From NCBI GenBank assembly GCA_029215795.1, contig JARDYH010000002.1, forward strand, positions 271,196,310-271,260,309: DNA of 64,000 nucleotides. The letters are read 5' to 3'. Made by a program: the position numbers and the translations under genes. This document shows, piece by piece, positions 20,290-31,344 of the stretch; within the stretch, counting starts at the first letter, position 1, and each line of letters begins with the position of its first letter. The notes beneath the pieces were generated by a model. It worked only from the letters and a program-made list of their open reading frames with translations, made no database searches and was not told where the DNA came from. This DNA comes from Anniella stebbinsi. Taxonomy: Eukaryota > Chordata > Lepidosauria > Squamata > Anniellidae.

Positions 20290-21030
20290 AGCTGTGCTGG
20301 GACATCACAAATTGGAGGCTCACACAAGTAATGTTAAACCAACCTTGTATTTAAGCACTAACCAGGTAGACTTAGGTGACCAGGAATTGCAAGCAGGCAA
20401 ATCCATGGCATTCCATGCAGGTGAGTGAGCAAGCTAGGGAGAATAGATGGAATGCTCTGGCCCTCCTTTGCACACAGCACAGAAGCAAAGTGGGCTGCTA
20501 GAGGAGGGAATCCATTCCCTGGTATGGAAATACAGCTCTCCATCCCTTTTCTGCCAGCCTCCAGCAGGCTATTTTTTAATTTAATTTAATTTAATTTGGT
20601 AGGCTAGTTAATTTTGGTGAACTGCACTAAATGAGGCTGCACTAAATGACAGTTAGCATTACATACAAATACAGACACAGTGGGTTCATATAATATTCAA
20701 GCGGTGTTTTCATATCTCAGTTTGAGAAGTATTGTTTGCACAAGCTCCATTATGCTACAAGCTTCTAATCTTCTCTGTACATACATAAAGCAGTGGAAGA
20801 AGGAGTACGCAAGCCCAAGGATCACCACAACTCATGATTGTAACACGTGGCTTATTGATTCATCACACTGATGGTTCTTGTGTTGGCCACAACACATTTT
20901 ATGTTTTTTAAGGTTTTATTGTTATATTGTTTTAGATCCAGTTAATGTCTTTTATTAGAATTATTGTATTTGTTCCATTTTTTGTAAACTCCTGACCTAT
21001 TTTATCTCATGTACAGCACTTTGTTAGAAA
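20290..21030. other. No gene seen
   Basis: Contains a short (TTTAA)n run near 20,575-20,597 and LINE-tail-like sequence at 20,900-21,030 ending in the adjacent microsatellite. No exon or RNA gene recognised. Confidence 0.35.
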
Positions 21031-21040
21031 GCACTATAAA

Positions 21041-21088
<48 letters not shown>
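21041..21088. repeat. (ATT)n microsatellite
   Basis: About 16 units, forming the tail of a LINE-like 3' end just upstream (CTCATGTACAGCACTTTG..GCACTATAAA). Confidence 0.97.
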
Positions 21089-21952
21089 GCTTCATCTCAA
21101 TGTGCCCCAGGGGAAAAAAAGGGGGAGGTACCCAACCACACATATAGGAAATGGAGAACCAGAAAGAGCAGAAAAGAGTACTGGTAGTTGAGCAGGTATA
21201 TTAGCAGCCACATGTGAGCGAAGGCATTCTAAAGCTGGAACCAAAACCTTTATGATATTGGATAGATTATAATTTATAACAAGCTATTCCTAGAGTTTTG
21301 TTTCTGTCTTATTTTTGCCACCATACAACCATTAGATACAGATTACATTCTGATATAAAGGTAGAAGGAAGGTGTCGCAACATGGACAACAATCTACAGA
21401 GCTGCACTGCCAAGTATCTGAGTAATAATTTCAAGTCAATATCTGAAGTTTAGCATTCTTTGCAGCTGAACTCCAAATGTACTTTTATTTCCTTCCTAAT
21501 CTGTCTCCCAGTTGGCTTATGTTCCCCTCTCAGACACTTCCTAGTGGCTTTCTCATCTTGTCCTCATTGCTTTTGAGCCACCCCCTGTTCCACTCCTCTT
21601 TTCCTTAGACCAGGAGTAGGCAACCTTTGTGGGCACATCTGGAATTTTGAGAAAATGTTTTGCGCATCACCACAAGATTGGCTGCCATGGGCATGTGGTC
21701 GGCAACATTACCATCACAAAAATCCTGTAGCACATTACAACATAAACTAAGGAACACCTCACAAGTGACAAGTGGGAATCATTAGGATCCTCTTTGGAAT
21801 CTTGCCTGACAGAGTGATGCCAGCAAGACCGTTTGGATATTTATCTCATGAAGTCTCAGAAACCCCATGTTGATTCATTTTATGGGAAATCGCCTCTTGG
21901 GCTCTGTTCTCACTGACTGCAGTGAGATCAAGATCACTCTGTGTAACTAAGG

Positions 21953-22602
21953 CAGGATCTACACTAGTGCTTTTTAATGGTTTGTAACAGTAGTGACAAC
22001 AGTTTGGGCCCAGGACACACTCCATATACCCATAGGCGTGTGCAGCACATTTCATTAGGGTGTGCACCCAGGATTTTTTTTAAAGGCAAGCATTTATTGA
22101 ACATTCAATCATAAAGGACATTATTTTTATTCATTTATTTGTTAAACACTGTAGACACTGATGCCCTACTGAGCATTCAGCTTGCCTGACCATGGGACTG
22201 TCATTACTGGGGAGGGGAGGGGAATGAGGAGATGCTGCTCATGCCCCAGCCTTGGTGGGGCTTTGTGGTGACACTGGCTGGAGGAGGGGCTTATGAGTCG
22301 TTATTAGCCTTGTGGGGGGAGCTCCTCCTGGCCTCTTTGAAGTGCAGCTCCTGACAGAGGCTTCCAGCAAAGTGATTCCTTTTTGCTCCTGCTGCTGGGA
22401 GGGCAGCCAAAGGACCATTCCTGCTGTGTCTGGACCCCCCTCTGGATCCCACTCAGTGGCCTCCTCAATTCAGTGCTTATTGCTTGAGACATTAGGGTGT
22501 GCCTGGGCACACCTGGCACACCCCTTGTGCACACCTATGCATATACCATTTTCAAACAGTTTTCAAAGTGTCATATCCTGCTTGGTGTAGATCTGGCCCA
22601 AG
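21953..22602. mobile_element. Foldback MITE with GATCTACAC ends, split by a hAT-like insertion
   Basis: The left end GGCAGGATCTACACTAGTGC and the right end GGTGTAGATCTGGCCC are inverted repeats. The left arm continues TTTTTAATGGTTTGTAACAG and the right arm has TTTTCAAACAGTTTTCAAA. The middle (22031-22539) is a separate later insertion with its own duplicated site. Related ends are seen at 14082 and 38064. Non-coding. Confidence 0.6.
22031..22539. mobile_element. hAT-like non-autonomous element, 509 bp, with perfect 8-bp duplication
   Basis: CATATACC occurs immediately outside both ends (22023-22030 and 22540-22547). The ends are CATAGGCGTGTGCAG and the complement of TGCACACCTATG, and a second subterminal pair is present (AGGGTGTGCACCCAGG against TTAGGGTGTGCCTGGG). 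The 8-bp duplication is diagnostic of hAT-type insertion among vertebrate cut-and-paste elements. No transposase fragment is visible. A related end is at 55366. Confidence 0.8.
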
Positions 22603-22834
22603 CTTAGGAGCCTGAAAGGCATCTGCTGGGGGAAAAGCATTGTGACATTCTTTTTATTTGCTCGTGTGGATATTACTCGGTTCATCAATTCATATGCCAA
22701 GCAACAGTTTATGGACTTATTTTATGCATGGTACACATTATTTCACTTCTCAACATTCTTTGCCTCATAAAAAAAAGGCCTCCTTCCCCCCTCCCCTTTT
22801 CCTAACACAAATATGGCATCGTCAAAAATGCTTA

Positions 22835-22990
22835 ATAATGCAGTCCTGTTAATGTTTGCCCAGAAATAAACCTCACTCTGAGTTCAATGGGGCTTACTCC
22901 CAGGCACGTTTTGGATACACACTTTCCTGGGAGTCAGTCTCACTATACTCAATGGGGCTTACTTCTGAGAAGCTATATGCATTGGATTCC
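22835..22990. repeat. Two tandem copies of the short dispersed repeat
   Basis: TTCAATGGGGCTTACTCCCAG and, about 70 bp later, CTCAATGGGGCTTACTTCTG show two head-to-tail copies of the family seen at 5200-5320. Non-coding. Confidence 0.6.
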
Positions 22991-24050
22991 ACTGTTGCTT
23001 TTTATCCATTAATTTTAAAGCAAACAAAAATAGAAACATAGACATGCATATTTAAAAATTACAAACCTCCTTTTGAGAGAGAAATTAACTCCTCAACCAT
23101 CTATTTAAATTTTGCTGCATCCCCCATTTGTCTCAAAATTTATGTTCATTATTTATTTAGAAATAATGAGAAAGAAGGTTAGACCCTACTAACCTTAATA
23201 GCAGTCTCCAACCTGCCCAATTTGAGAGAGTCGTTGTCAGGAGGACCCACCAGGACTCAGAACTCAGCACCAATGAGACATCTACTGAGGTGGTGGTGGA
23301 GTAGCAGGTTCCTGTGGTGGTCTCCAGCACAAATGTGGATTCTGGGGACTCAATATTCCCTTAGGCAAAGCCACAGGCTGCTTCCACAGAAGACACCTTG
23401 CCCACGGGGACTCCAATTGTGGGGATCCCATTGCCATCGCAGCTCTAGAACCCCACCACCACCAGGATCTCAGGTGTGGTGATGAAAGCAGGTCAAGGGT
23501 GAAGCTCAGGTCCAATGATGCAGTGCCTAACAGACCAATGCCTCCTTTCCATCAGGCTTACATAAGAGGAGACAAGCCCCATGAGTGCTCCAGAACCTGG
23601 CCCTGGACAACTCCAAGAAGTGGTGGAACCATTAGACCCTCTAAAAATCATCAGTCCATGGCTGCTTAGGGCCAAAACAAACATTACTTTAAATTTCTGC
23701 CTAGCAGCTATGTGTTGTTGTTGTTGTTTTCCTTTCTAGTCTAGTGTAATTTGGGGGGGCTGATCCAGGTTTTTAAAAAACCCAACACCCCTGCATACTA
23801 GGATATCTATCCAGATTGGGGGCCCTGTACCTATTTTAGCCTAACCAACCCCAGAAAGTTGTTCTGAGATTAACAAGGACAATATGCACTTTCTTGAGCT
23901 GCTTGCAGAAATGTAATTAAATGTTTCCCTCTCTGGGAATTATTTTACAGAGTTCCATTTTTTCTCCCCCAAATCTAAATAAAACCATTGGATGAGGTCG
24001 TCTAGGGATAAGGAATGTGGTATCATCAATAATGCTAATAATACCTGGCT
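22990..24050. other. No gene seen
   Basis: 23220-23700 is GC-richer and contains frames of 60-90 codons on both strands with repetitive serine/proline/tryptophan composition; no domain recognised. TAGGGCCAAAACAAACATTAC at about 23,668 is one end of the element family at 44731-45290. Confidence 0.35.
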
Positions 24051-24052
24051 TT

Positions 24053-24691
24053 GGCTGGGTTTACACAACACACTAAGCCATGATGATTTATTTTCTGGGG
24101 GAACCCATGATAGATTTGTGTGTCTTCTATGGGATGTTTCCACCCAGGGCCATGCAGAGCTGGTAATATGCCTAGGCCAGATGGGAAGTGTATGCCCCCC
24201 CATTTCAAAAAAGGAGGACAACATAGCCGCCCCAAGGGGGCATGCCCACCAACATGTCCATTCTACATAACACCTTCATATTAAACCTGTTCCACAACAC
24301 CTCAAGGCACATATATCCCCGCCCCGCATGTGGCATGTCCCTCTGGAGCTTGTAGTCTGACAGTGGTATTCACGATGGACAGCTTCTGTGCTGTTTCCGA
24401 AAGGTGGGCTCCTCGCTTCTCAATGGACCGCTTACGCTACAGAAGCAGTAGCGTAAGCTGGGGGGACCTCCTCATCAGAGTGCCCCCTCAAAATCGTGGG
24501 CCCTGGGCCAACTGGCCCCACTGAACTCCCTCTGCACGGCCCTGTTTCTGCCATCCACGATAGATAAATCTGCCCAAACACTCCACTCTGAGAATCCATG
24601 CTCTGCAGAATGGTTATAGTCAGCTGCTGGCATAATCAATGACACATAGTTAGCAACCCATCATGGCTTAGTGTTACGTGTGAACCCAACC
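24053..24691. mobile_element. Harbinger-like MITE, GGCTGGGTTTACACAAC family, split by a hAT-like insertion
   Basis: The left end GGCTGGGTTTACACAACACA, continuing CTAAGCCATGATG, pairs with the right end ATCATGGCTTAGTGTTACGT and GAACCCAACC. TTT flanks both sides (24050-24052, 24692-24694). Removing the insertion at 24145-24544 leaves an element of about 240 bp, close to the short T form in size. Related to 5490-5787. Confidence 0.65.
24145..24544. mobile_element. hAT-like element with CAGGGCCATGCAGAG ends
   Basis: The ends CAGGGCCATGCAGAG and CTCTGCACGGCCCTG are 14 of 15 complementary. CAGGG-type ends are the classic hAT signature. The flanks TTTCCACC and TTTCTGCC match at six of eight positions, consistent with an aged 8-bp duplication. 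The interior has a stretch (AGGACAACATAGCCGCCCCA, CCAACATGTCCATTCTACATAACA) similar to 39600-39770. No transposase frame. Confidence 0.65.
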
Positions 24692-24769
24692 TTTATTTCT
24701 CCTTCTCACCATATCTAAGGGAAATCATAAAGGAAACTGCCAGATCAAAAAGAAAATTGCCAATGCCTA

Positions 24770-25375
24770 TATTCAAATCTATGGTGCAACCACATTTGGG
24801 ATAGTACCTACAGTTCTGGTCACTGCACCTCAAAAAGAACTGGAAAGGGTGCAGAAAAGAGCAACCAAAATGATCAAGAGGCTTTTTGGTTTAGAACAAA
24901 AGTGAGTAAATGACAGAGGTGGATAAAATTATGCACGATGTCTAGGAAGTGGATAGGGAGAACTTTTTCTCCCTCTCTCATTATACAAGACCCTGAGTCA
25001 TCCCACGAAACTGGATGCTGGGAGATTTAGGACAGATGGAAGGAAATACTTCTTTGCACAGCGCATAGTTAAACTATGGAATTCGCTACTACAAGATGTA
25101 GTGATTGCCACTAATTTGGATGGCTGTAAAAATGGGATTAGAGAAATTCAAGAAGTATAGGGCTATCAGTGGCTACTAATCATGATGTCTATATTATCTC
25201 AGACATACTGAATACTTGTTTGCTGGGGAACATGAGCAGGATGGTGCTATTGTGCTCATGTCCTGCCTGGGGGCTTCCCACAGTCCTCTGGTTGGCCACT
25301 GTGTGAACAGAATGCTGGACTGGATAGGCCAGAAGGGCTCTTCTTATGCTCTTACATTCTTGTGTTCTTAAGTGA
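24770..25375 (+). mobile_element. CR1 LINE 3' fragment
   Basis: Order of recognised words: CAGTTCTGGTCACTGCACCTC, GAGCAACCAAAATGATCAAG, then AGGAAATACTTCTTTGCACAG, TTAAACTATGGAATTCGCTAC, AACAGAATGCTGGACTGGATAG and finally GGCTCTTCTTATGCTCTTAC. These encode the reverse transcriptase C-terminus and the 3' UTR of a CR1. 5'-truncated, with stops. It belongs to the same subfamily as the element at 7505-8350. Confidence 0.85.
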
Positions 25376-25379
25376 TAAG

Positions 25380-26475
25380 ATCCCTGGATGTGGATGAAAA
25401 ACTTAAACTCAGTTTAAAACACGCATGTGTACATGGTGGTGGTGGGTGGAAGACTCCGTAGACTGGATGGAACCTCAAAGATCAAGTTCATAGCTTCAGG
25501 GTAATTCTGGATCCAACTTTGCTTGGAACCCCAGATAGTTGCTGTTGCTGTTTTCTGCTTCAGCTGATGGCATATTCCTTATTTACTCAGACATCAGTTC
25601 CACTAATTTCAACAAAAGTTACTCCCTAATATGATATAGGATTGCTGCCTCAAGCTGAAAATATTCTTTAAGATAAACAAAATGTATTGATGTATACAAC
25701 TAAAAACACTGATGAAGAGACAATCAGAAACAGAATGTATGAAATCTGGAATTTCTGTCTGCAAAATGTTGTAAAATGTTGTACAATACTGTATTACAAC
25801 AGTTTTAAAAATTATATTTTAAGTTAGTAAAAACTTTAATCAAAATATATTTTTGGGAAATTGAGTCCACATAGTATAGGTCCTTTCCTTTGTCAAGCTG
25901 AAATCCTACATATACTTGCTTGGGAATAAATGCTGTTTAGTTCAGTGGAAATTACTTCTGAGTAAATATACATAAGATCAGGCTACCTCTGTATTTTAGA
26001 TTTGCTCTTTCTTGCAGCCTCTTTAATTTCATTTTTGATCTATATTTAGGAAAGAAATGTGAGATTACAAAAGGACTTTTCATCTGAACTCCTTTTCTGT
26101 AATAAAATCTAACTGGAAATGCTTTTTGATAATGCTGAATAAGGCTTTTAAAAATATATAATCTTCAAAACCTTAGAAGAAATGCTTTGTAGTAAAACCC
26201 ACAATCCAGTTATGATAGACTACTTGTATTAAAACCAATTTAATCCCTTTGACTCCAGTGTCACCAAATAGGTTTAATTTTAAGGTTGTGCTATAAACCT
26301 ATCTTTCCAAATTGTGCAGTGCACCCAAAAATATTATACATTCTAAAGAAACTTCCGAGGAATCCTAAATAGAAAGAATGACACAGGTCCCCAAGAAGAA
26401 TGTCCCACCACTTTAAATAGCAGCCACTTGAGGGAGGGGAGAGAGATTTGGATTGGGGCAATTTTCCCAATTTAA
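25380..26475. other. No gene seen; one short dispersed repeat at 25895-25985
   Basis: AT-rich DNA with TTGGGAATAAATGCTGTTTAG..CAGTGG..TTACTTCTGAGTAAA at 25,920-25,972, a diverged member of the short dispersed family. No exon or RNA gene recognised. Confidence 0.4.
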
Positions 26476-26479
26476 ATCT

Positions 26480-26645
26480 GACTCAAAATTGCTATTTGCA
26501 CTGGGCTGAAAATAACAGAATGAAATTTAATAGGGATAAATGCCAAGTTCTACACCTAGGAAAAAGAAACCGAACGCACAGTTACAAGATGGGGGATACT
26601 TGGCTCAACAATACGACAAGCGAGAAGGATCTTGGAATTGTTGTA
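26480..26645 (+). mobile_element. CR1 LINE reverse transcriptase fragment, part 1
   Basis: The frame reads NRMKFNRDKCQVLHLGKRN..KMGDTWLNNTTSEKDLGIVV, the well-known C-terminal stretch of CR1 ORF2 (MKFN..KC-VLHLG...EKDLG). It is cut immediately afterwards by the 355-bp H element and resumes at 27001 with DHKLNM, in register except for the 3-bp duplication. The element is 5'-truncated at about 26,480. Confidence 0.92.
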
Positions 26646-27000
26646 GGCTACCTCCACAAGAGAGGTTTAATGCTCTTTGAAGGCTCATTATAAATTTTAC
26701 CTCCACACCAGCGGAGCGCAAAACGGGCGTAGAGGCACGTTATCTCCCGGATTATGCGCATTATTGAATGCGCGTTAAATAGCGACTTTTATTTTGCTCC
26801 GGCCGTTAAAGCGCATTTTCGCCGTGTGAACAAGCGATTATGCGCATTAACTTCTTGTAAAGCGCTTTTTGGACATCAATTAATGCGCTTCGCCGCCTCT
26901 CGCCGCCTCCCGTGCAGAGGGATTAGGAGTAAATGCGCCTCCGCGATAATGCGCATAATCGCCGAACCGGGCGCAAAAGCGCATCCTTGTGGAGGGGGCC
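26646..27000 (+). mobile_element. 355-bp Harbinger-like MITE, family H, copy 3, inside CR1
   Basis: The host CR1 gives the empty site directly, so the boundaries are certain: GTA (26643-26645) and GTA (27001-27003) flank an element of exactly 355 bp. The ends are GGCTACCTCCACAAGAG and the complement of CTTGTGGAGGGGGCC. The shared open frame runs from 26754 through the right end into CR1 (93 codons), since the stop used by other copies is absent. The CpG-rich ATGCGC words and terminal palindromes are preserved. Confidence 0.93.
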
Positions 27001-27635
27001 GTAGATCACAAGCTGAATATGAGGCAACCATGTGATGTGGCTGCAAAAAAAGCAAATGCTATTTTGGGCTACATTAATAGAAGTATAGCTTCCAAATCGC
27101 ATGAGGTACTGGTTCCCCTCTATTCAGCACTGATTAGGCCTCATCTTGGGTATTGTATCCAGTTCTGGGCACCACACTTCAAGAAGGATGCAGACACGTT
27201 GGAGGGGGTTCAGAGGAGGGCAACAAGGACAATTAGGGGCCTGGAAACAAAGCCCTATGAGGAGCGACTGAAAGAACTGGGCATGTTTAGCCTGGAGAAG
27301 AGGAGGGGAGACATGATAGCACGCTCTTCAATACTTGAAAGGCTGTCACACAGAGGAGGGCCAGGATGTCTTCTTGATCATCCCACAGTGCGGACGCGGA
27401 ATAATGGACACAAGTTACAGGAAGCCAGGTTCCTGCTGGGCATCAGGAAAAATCCTGTCTGTTAGAGCAGTACCTAGGGAGGTTGTGGGCTCTCCCACAC
27501 TACAGCCTTCAAGATGCATCTGGACAGCCATCTGTCAGGTATGCTTTAAGGTGGATTCTTGCATTCAGCAGGGGGTTGGACTTGATGTCCTTATAGGCCC
27601 CTTCCAGCTCTACTATTCTATGGTTCTATAACATA
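27001..27635 (+). mobile_element. CR1 LINE reverse transcriptase C-terminus and 3' UTR, part 2
   Basis: Residues AAKKANAILGYINRSIASKS, LVPLYSALIRPHLGYCIQFW, GVQRRATRTIRGLE and ELGMFSLEKRRGDMI follow in CR1 order. A frame change follows near 27,310. The 3' UTR ends GGCCCCTTCCAGCTCTACTATTCTATGGTTCTATA, a CR1 terminal repeat different from the TTCTTATG type at 24.8-25.4 kb, so at least two CR1 subfamilies are present. A small deletion near 27,455 removes part of the usual sequence before GTTAGAGCAG. Confidence 0.92.
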
Positions 27636-27649
27636 CCGGTATCATATTG

Positions 27650-27872
27650 GGAACCAGTGTGGTATAGTGGTTAGAGTGTTGGACTGGGAGTTGGGAAATC
27701 CACATTCTAGTCCCCACTCGGCCATGGAAACTCACTGGGCCAGTGAGTTGGACCAGTCGCAGACGCTCAGCCCAACCTACCTGACAGGGTTGTTGTGATA
27801 TTATGTACATCACCTTGGGTTCCTTGGAGGAAAAAAAGTGGGATAGAAATGCAATAAATAAATAAAATAAAT
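27650..27872 (+). mobile_element. tRNA-derived SINE, copy 2 (full length)
   Basis: It starts AACCAGTGTGGTATAGTGGT with an A-box-like TAGTGGTTAGAGTG (27665-27678) and a B-box-like TTCTAGTCC, continues with GGGTTGTTGTGATATTATG and CACCTTGGGTTCCTTGG, and ends in AAATAAATAAA units. It lies directly 3' of the CR1 end. RNA polymerase III promoter boxes are internal. Confidence 0.88.
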
Positions 27873-28422
27873 ATGTGTACCTGTGTGTTTTGTGTTGCAG
27901 GGCACAGAACAGCTTCAGAGGGAAATTTTGATGGGGAAAATGATTGGTAAAGAAAACCCCCTCTTTCTTCTGTGCCACTGTCCTGATCTGATCCCACCCT
28001 CTGCAATTGCTACTAACACTTTAAACACACTCATAGACACACACAGAAAAACTGTTAAGGAGGAAAATGTGGAATACCTGTACAATGTCTTGGTAGCACC
28101 TCAAGGAACAGGGTGAACCACTGAGGTAAAAGCAAAGCTTAATTTGAGACAGGCCCTGGCCCTAGGATCTGTTTACTCTACAAGCACTTTAGCCCTAGAA
28201 CATGTGTGAAATAATGACAGAGATTACACCTGGGGTTGTATGCAGAATGTATGCAGAATTATAGCCTTTTCCACTGAGGGATGTTTCACATGTTAAAGAC
28301 ACCATACGAAAGCCACTTGGTGTTGCCTTCCTGTGGCCGTGTTCCCCATGTGGCCAAGCAATTTTTTACCTCTTGCCACACATATCTGGGCCTCACTGCA
28401 TGGTTTGTGTTGGTGCCAGGAA

Positions 28423-28898
28423 TGTTTGGTGATGGTGTTGCATAAATTATGCTATTTCCAAGTGTCCAAAGTCCAGATATGAAACACTTGACGAAAGACC
28501 TCTTGAAGTTTTGGAAACTAATTTTATTCTGCTCAGAATAGGTGACCACTGGGCGCTCTCGCTGCCTTCCAGAGTCACACCGCGCCAAGGTTCAAACAAT
28601 GCTCTTATACTCCAAATGTTACATGTCATCAGCCCTCATCCCATTGGTTTATAGCCCCAGTGACATAATTTGGCCAACACTGTTTTCCTCTCGAGTAGTC
28701 CCGAGTAGTGGCCAGATGTGGCGTTGCATTGCCATGTGTGATTTTACTTGTACCCAGAGATGCTTTGCAACGTCTCTTCACTTCTATCATTCCCTTATAT
28801 GGTCATTTTGTCCCTCTAAGTCAGGTAACTTACGCGTGTCCCTGATTGTGCATAATGAAGTCTGACCTGGAGAAGAAGGAGCAATGTCGATATTGACA
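28423..28898 (-). mobile_element. Putative solo LTR, about 476 bp, minus strand
   Basis: On the minus strand a TATA box (GAGTATAAGAGC, TATAAG at about 28604-28609) is followed about 80 bp later by an AATAAA at about 28523-28528. Between them is a GC-rich segment (GCGCGGTGTGACTCTGG), as in the R region of retroviral LTRs. TGT near 28898 and ACA near 28423 would be the termini, giving about 290 bp of U3 and 100 bp of U5. No target duplication or internal retroviral genes are visible, so the ends are tentative. This is the better of the two LTR candidates. Confidence 0.5.
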
Positions 28899-28899
28899 A

Positions 28900-29635
28900 G
28901 CTCCTAGTTCTTGTGTGGCCAAATCTCTTGCAAGCAGCTTGACTTTTGCAGAAATGGATACAATGGACAGGCAGTGGGGAATGGGGATTTGGGGTGCTGT
29001 GTGTGGATGGTTTGGGTGTGTGTGTCAGCGGACATATGTAGGATGCGTGTCAGGGGAAATGGACGTGTTTTGGGGTGAAAATTATAGATCTGTTCAGATT
29101 TTTACAACAATGGCAAGGAGAGAAATAATCCATGTACAATTATGGAGGATGGTATGTATGCTGAAAATTGTTCAATGTGCACATGCACACGCACAGCAAA
29201 GTAAGAGTACTCTAGCAAAGCGCACGCCAATTTGTTGGCTTTTATCAGCATGAATGAGATAGACCAGATGTAGCGTGCATGCCTCAAAAGCCAAAAGAGA
29301 AAGAGAACAAGACAAAAAGAAAGATCTCCATGGAGCAAACGTTTATTGAGTATTAGATGTACTCATTAGCGGAGGTCGCATATAATGAGGGCAAACTTTG
29401 GCAGGGATGATGATTAAGTCTCAATTAGCCTTTCCTTGACTATATGTCCATGAATTCTCCTGTATTTAAGTGGTTCCAATCACCTACATTTTCTAACAAC
29501 AGTTGTAAGCTCCCCTGCTAACTTCAGTTGTAAAATATTAAGTGCTTGGTTTCTAGAAGAAGATGCCAGGACTTTTCCATCTGGAAACACCGCATTCTAG
29601 TCTGAAAACTCTTCCCCCTTATCTATGATGTATAG
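28900..29635. other. No gene seen
   Basis: Average composition with a G/T-rich stretch near 29,000-29,060. The 112-codon frame at 28915-29253 has no recognisable domain, and no matching splice signals were found. No repeat identified with confidence. Confidence 0.35.
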
Positions 29636-29639
29636 CAGT

Positions 29640-29760
29640 TTCCCCAACCTGGTGCCACCCAGATGTTTTGGACTTCAACTCCCATCAGCCCCAACTAGCA
29701 TGGCCATCAATCAGGAATTCTGGATGTCATAATCCCAAATGTCAGAAGGGTTGGGGAAGA
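29640..29760. repeat. Palindromic dispersed repeat (CCCCAACCTGGTGCC...GGTTGGGGAAG)
   Basis: TTTCCCCAACCTGGTGCCAC, AGATGTTTTGGACTTCAACTC and the right arm GGTTGGGGAAGACTG form a decayed palindrome. Other copies: 31722-31812 and 59580-59706. A small MITE common in reptile genomes. Confidence 0.65.
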
Positions 29761-30809
29761 CTGATGTATAGGGATTATCCACAGTCACTTAATAGTGAGG
29801 GAAATATATCCTTTGCATCTGCTGAAGGTCACTTTCATCTATATTTTCACTTATTTACTTCCAGGGTCAAGCTATTAGTAGTAGTAGCAGCAGTAGTAGT
29901 TGTCTGCTATTATTATTTTTTTATTATTATTTTTTACATAGAGGTGCCCAACACAAGAATGTCAGGGAATACATATTGAGGAAAGCAGATGCTAGGACTG
30001 AGCTCTGGCACAAATTATGCCTTGAAAATACTTCAGTATTAGTCACACTATTATTCCTACTCTTTCCCTAGGAAGAGACGACAGCACAGGCAATTTCATG
30101 TTCCTTTATAGTAGGGGCACAGAACCTCTGGCCCAAGGGCCAACCTGCCCCTCCACAGGTCCCAATCTGGCCCTCTGCCATTCTCCAGATAAACCTGCCC
30201 TCTTCCCTTGTCCTAGCCCACCCCTTTTTCCTGACCACCAGTTGTTTCCTGGCAGTTTCCTGGCTTTTGTTCAGTTCTTTCCCCCATTCTGAATGCTTGA
30301 AATGCCTCTCCTAGGTCTTAGTTACTGGCAGTAAGAGCCTTAAGCTACAATACACCACCATATTTTGAATTTTGGCCCTGTCCCCTTCTGCCTTCAGCTC
30401 CACCCACCCTTGGAATGTGCCCCTTTCCCGGGTCCGAGAACTTCTCTGAAGAGGAATTCGGTCCTCAGGCTGAAAGAAGTTCTTCACCCCACCTTATACT
30501 GGTAAATAAGGGAGTATAGAGGTTGGTGCTAAAAGAGGGGTGGAGGCGATGTTTCTCCTTTCATTACAAATGTCACTATTGTAAACCACGCGGTCTTTTT
30601 TCAGGATTTCCTCGGAGGTGTATGGGAATTCTCGCTGTGTCTGCAAGCATTTGCCCTCACATCAAACTACTATGGGTGATAAAATGAGAGAACCCTATAG
30701 CAGTGGGCGCGTTTCCAGTGGTGGCAAGCTCACAACAAAAACTGCTAAGAGGAAATGTATCCTTACATTATTTATTTATTTCCTTGTTTGTAAATCCCCC
30801 CCCCCCCCG

Positions 30810-30900
30810 GCTATTTTCCTCAAGGAGCTCATTTCATTTATTATATTTCTATACTGCCCAATAGCCGAAGCCCTCTCGGCAGTTTGGAAAGATTAAAAAC
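30810..30900. repeat. LINE-like 3' tail (TTATATTTCTATACTGCCCAATAG)
   Basis: The word pattern TTATATTTCTATACTGCCCA..AGCCGAAGC..TCTCGGCAGTTT recurs at 31645-31695 and 43535-43590. It is the 3' end of an abundant retroelement, probably L2-like, orientation reversed. At 31020-31190 a diverged SINE body (GAGGTAGGTTGGGCTGAGA, GTGACTGGCCCA) follows. Confidence 0.5.
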
Positions 30901-31344
30901 CATTAAAAATACATTATACAAGTGCACAGATGCACATGCACATCTGCAACAATGTTAAATAATCAACAAAAAGAAAAGTTCAGGACCTGGTTAAAATTCA
31001 TGGCAGCATACATGAGAATTATCCCATTTTGTCCTCCTAACAGCCTTCTGAGGTAGGTTGGGCTGAGACAGAGAGCGCATGTGACTGGCCCAGAGTGGCC
31101 CAGGCAGGCAGCTTCAAAGGTGAGCAAGTATTTCTGTCTGGGCTTCACTGGTCCAAATCTAGCACTCCAACCACTTTGCTTTGCTAGACAAAACAGAAGC
31201 AGTAGAACTGGGAAAAACTGAATTCAAATCTCACTTCAGATACAGATATTTTTATGAGGGAAATGGATTTCATAAGCACCCAGATCCAGAACTCTCTGGG
31301 AATCTACGCAGCACATAACATTTCTTGCTTTCCCATCTCTGTCA

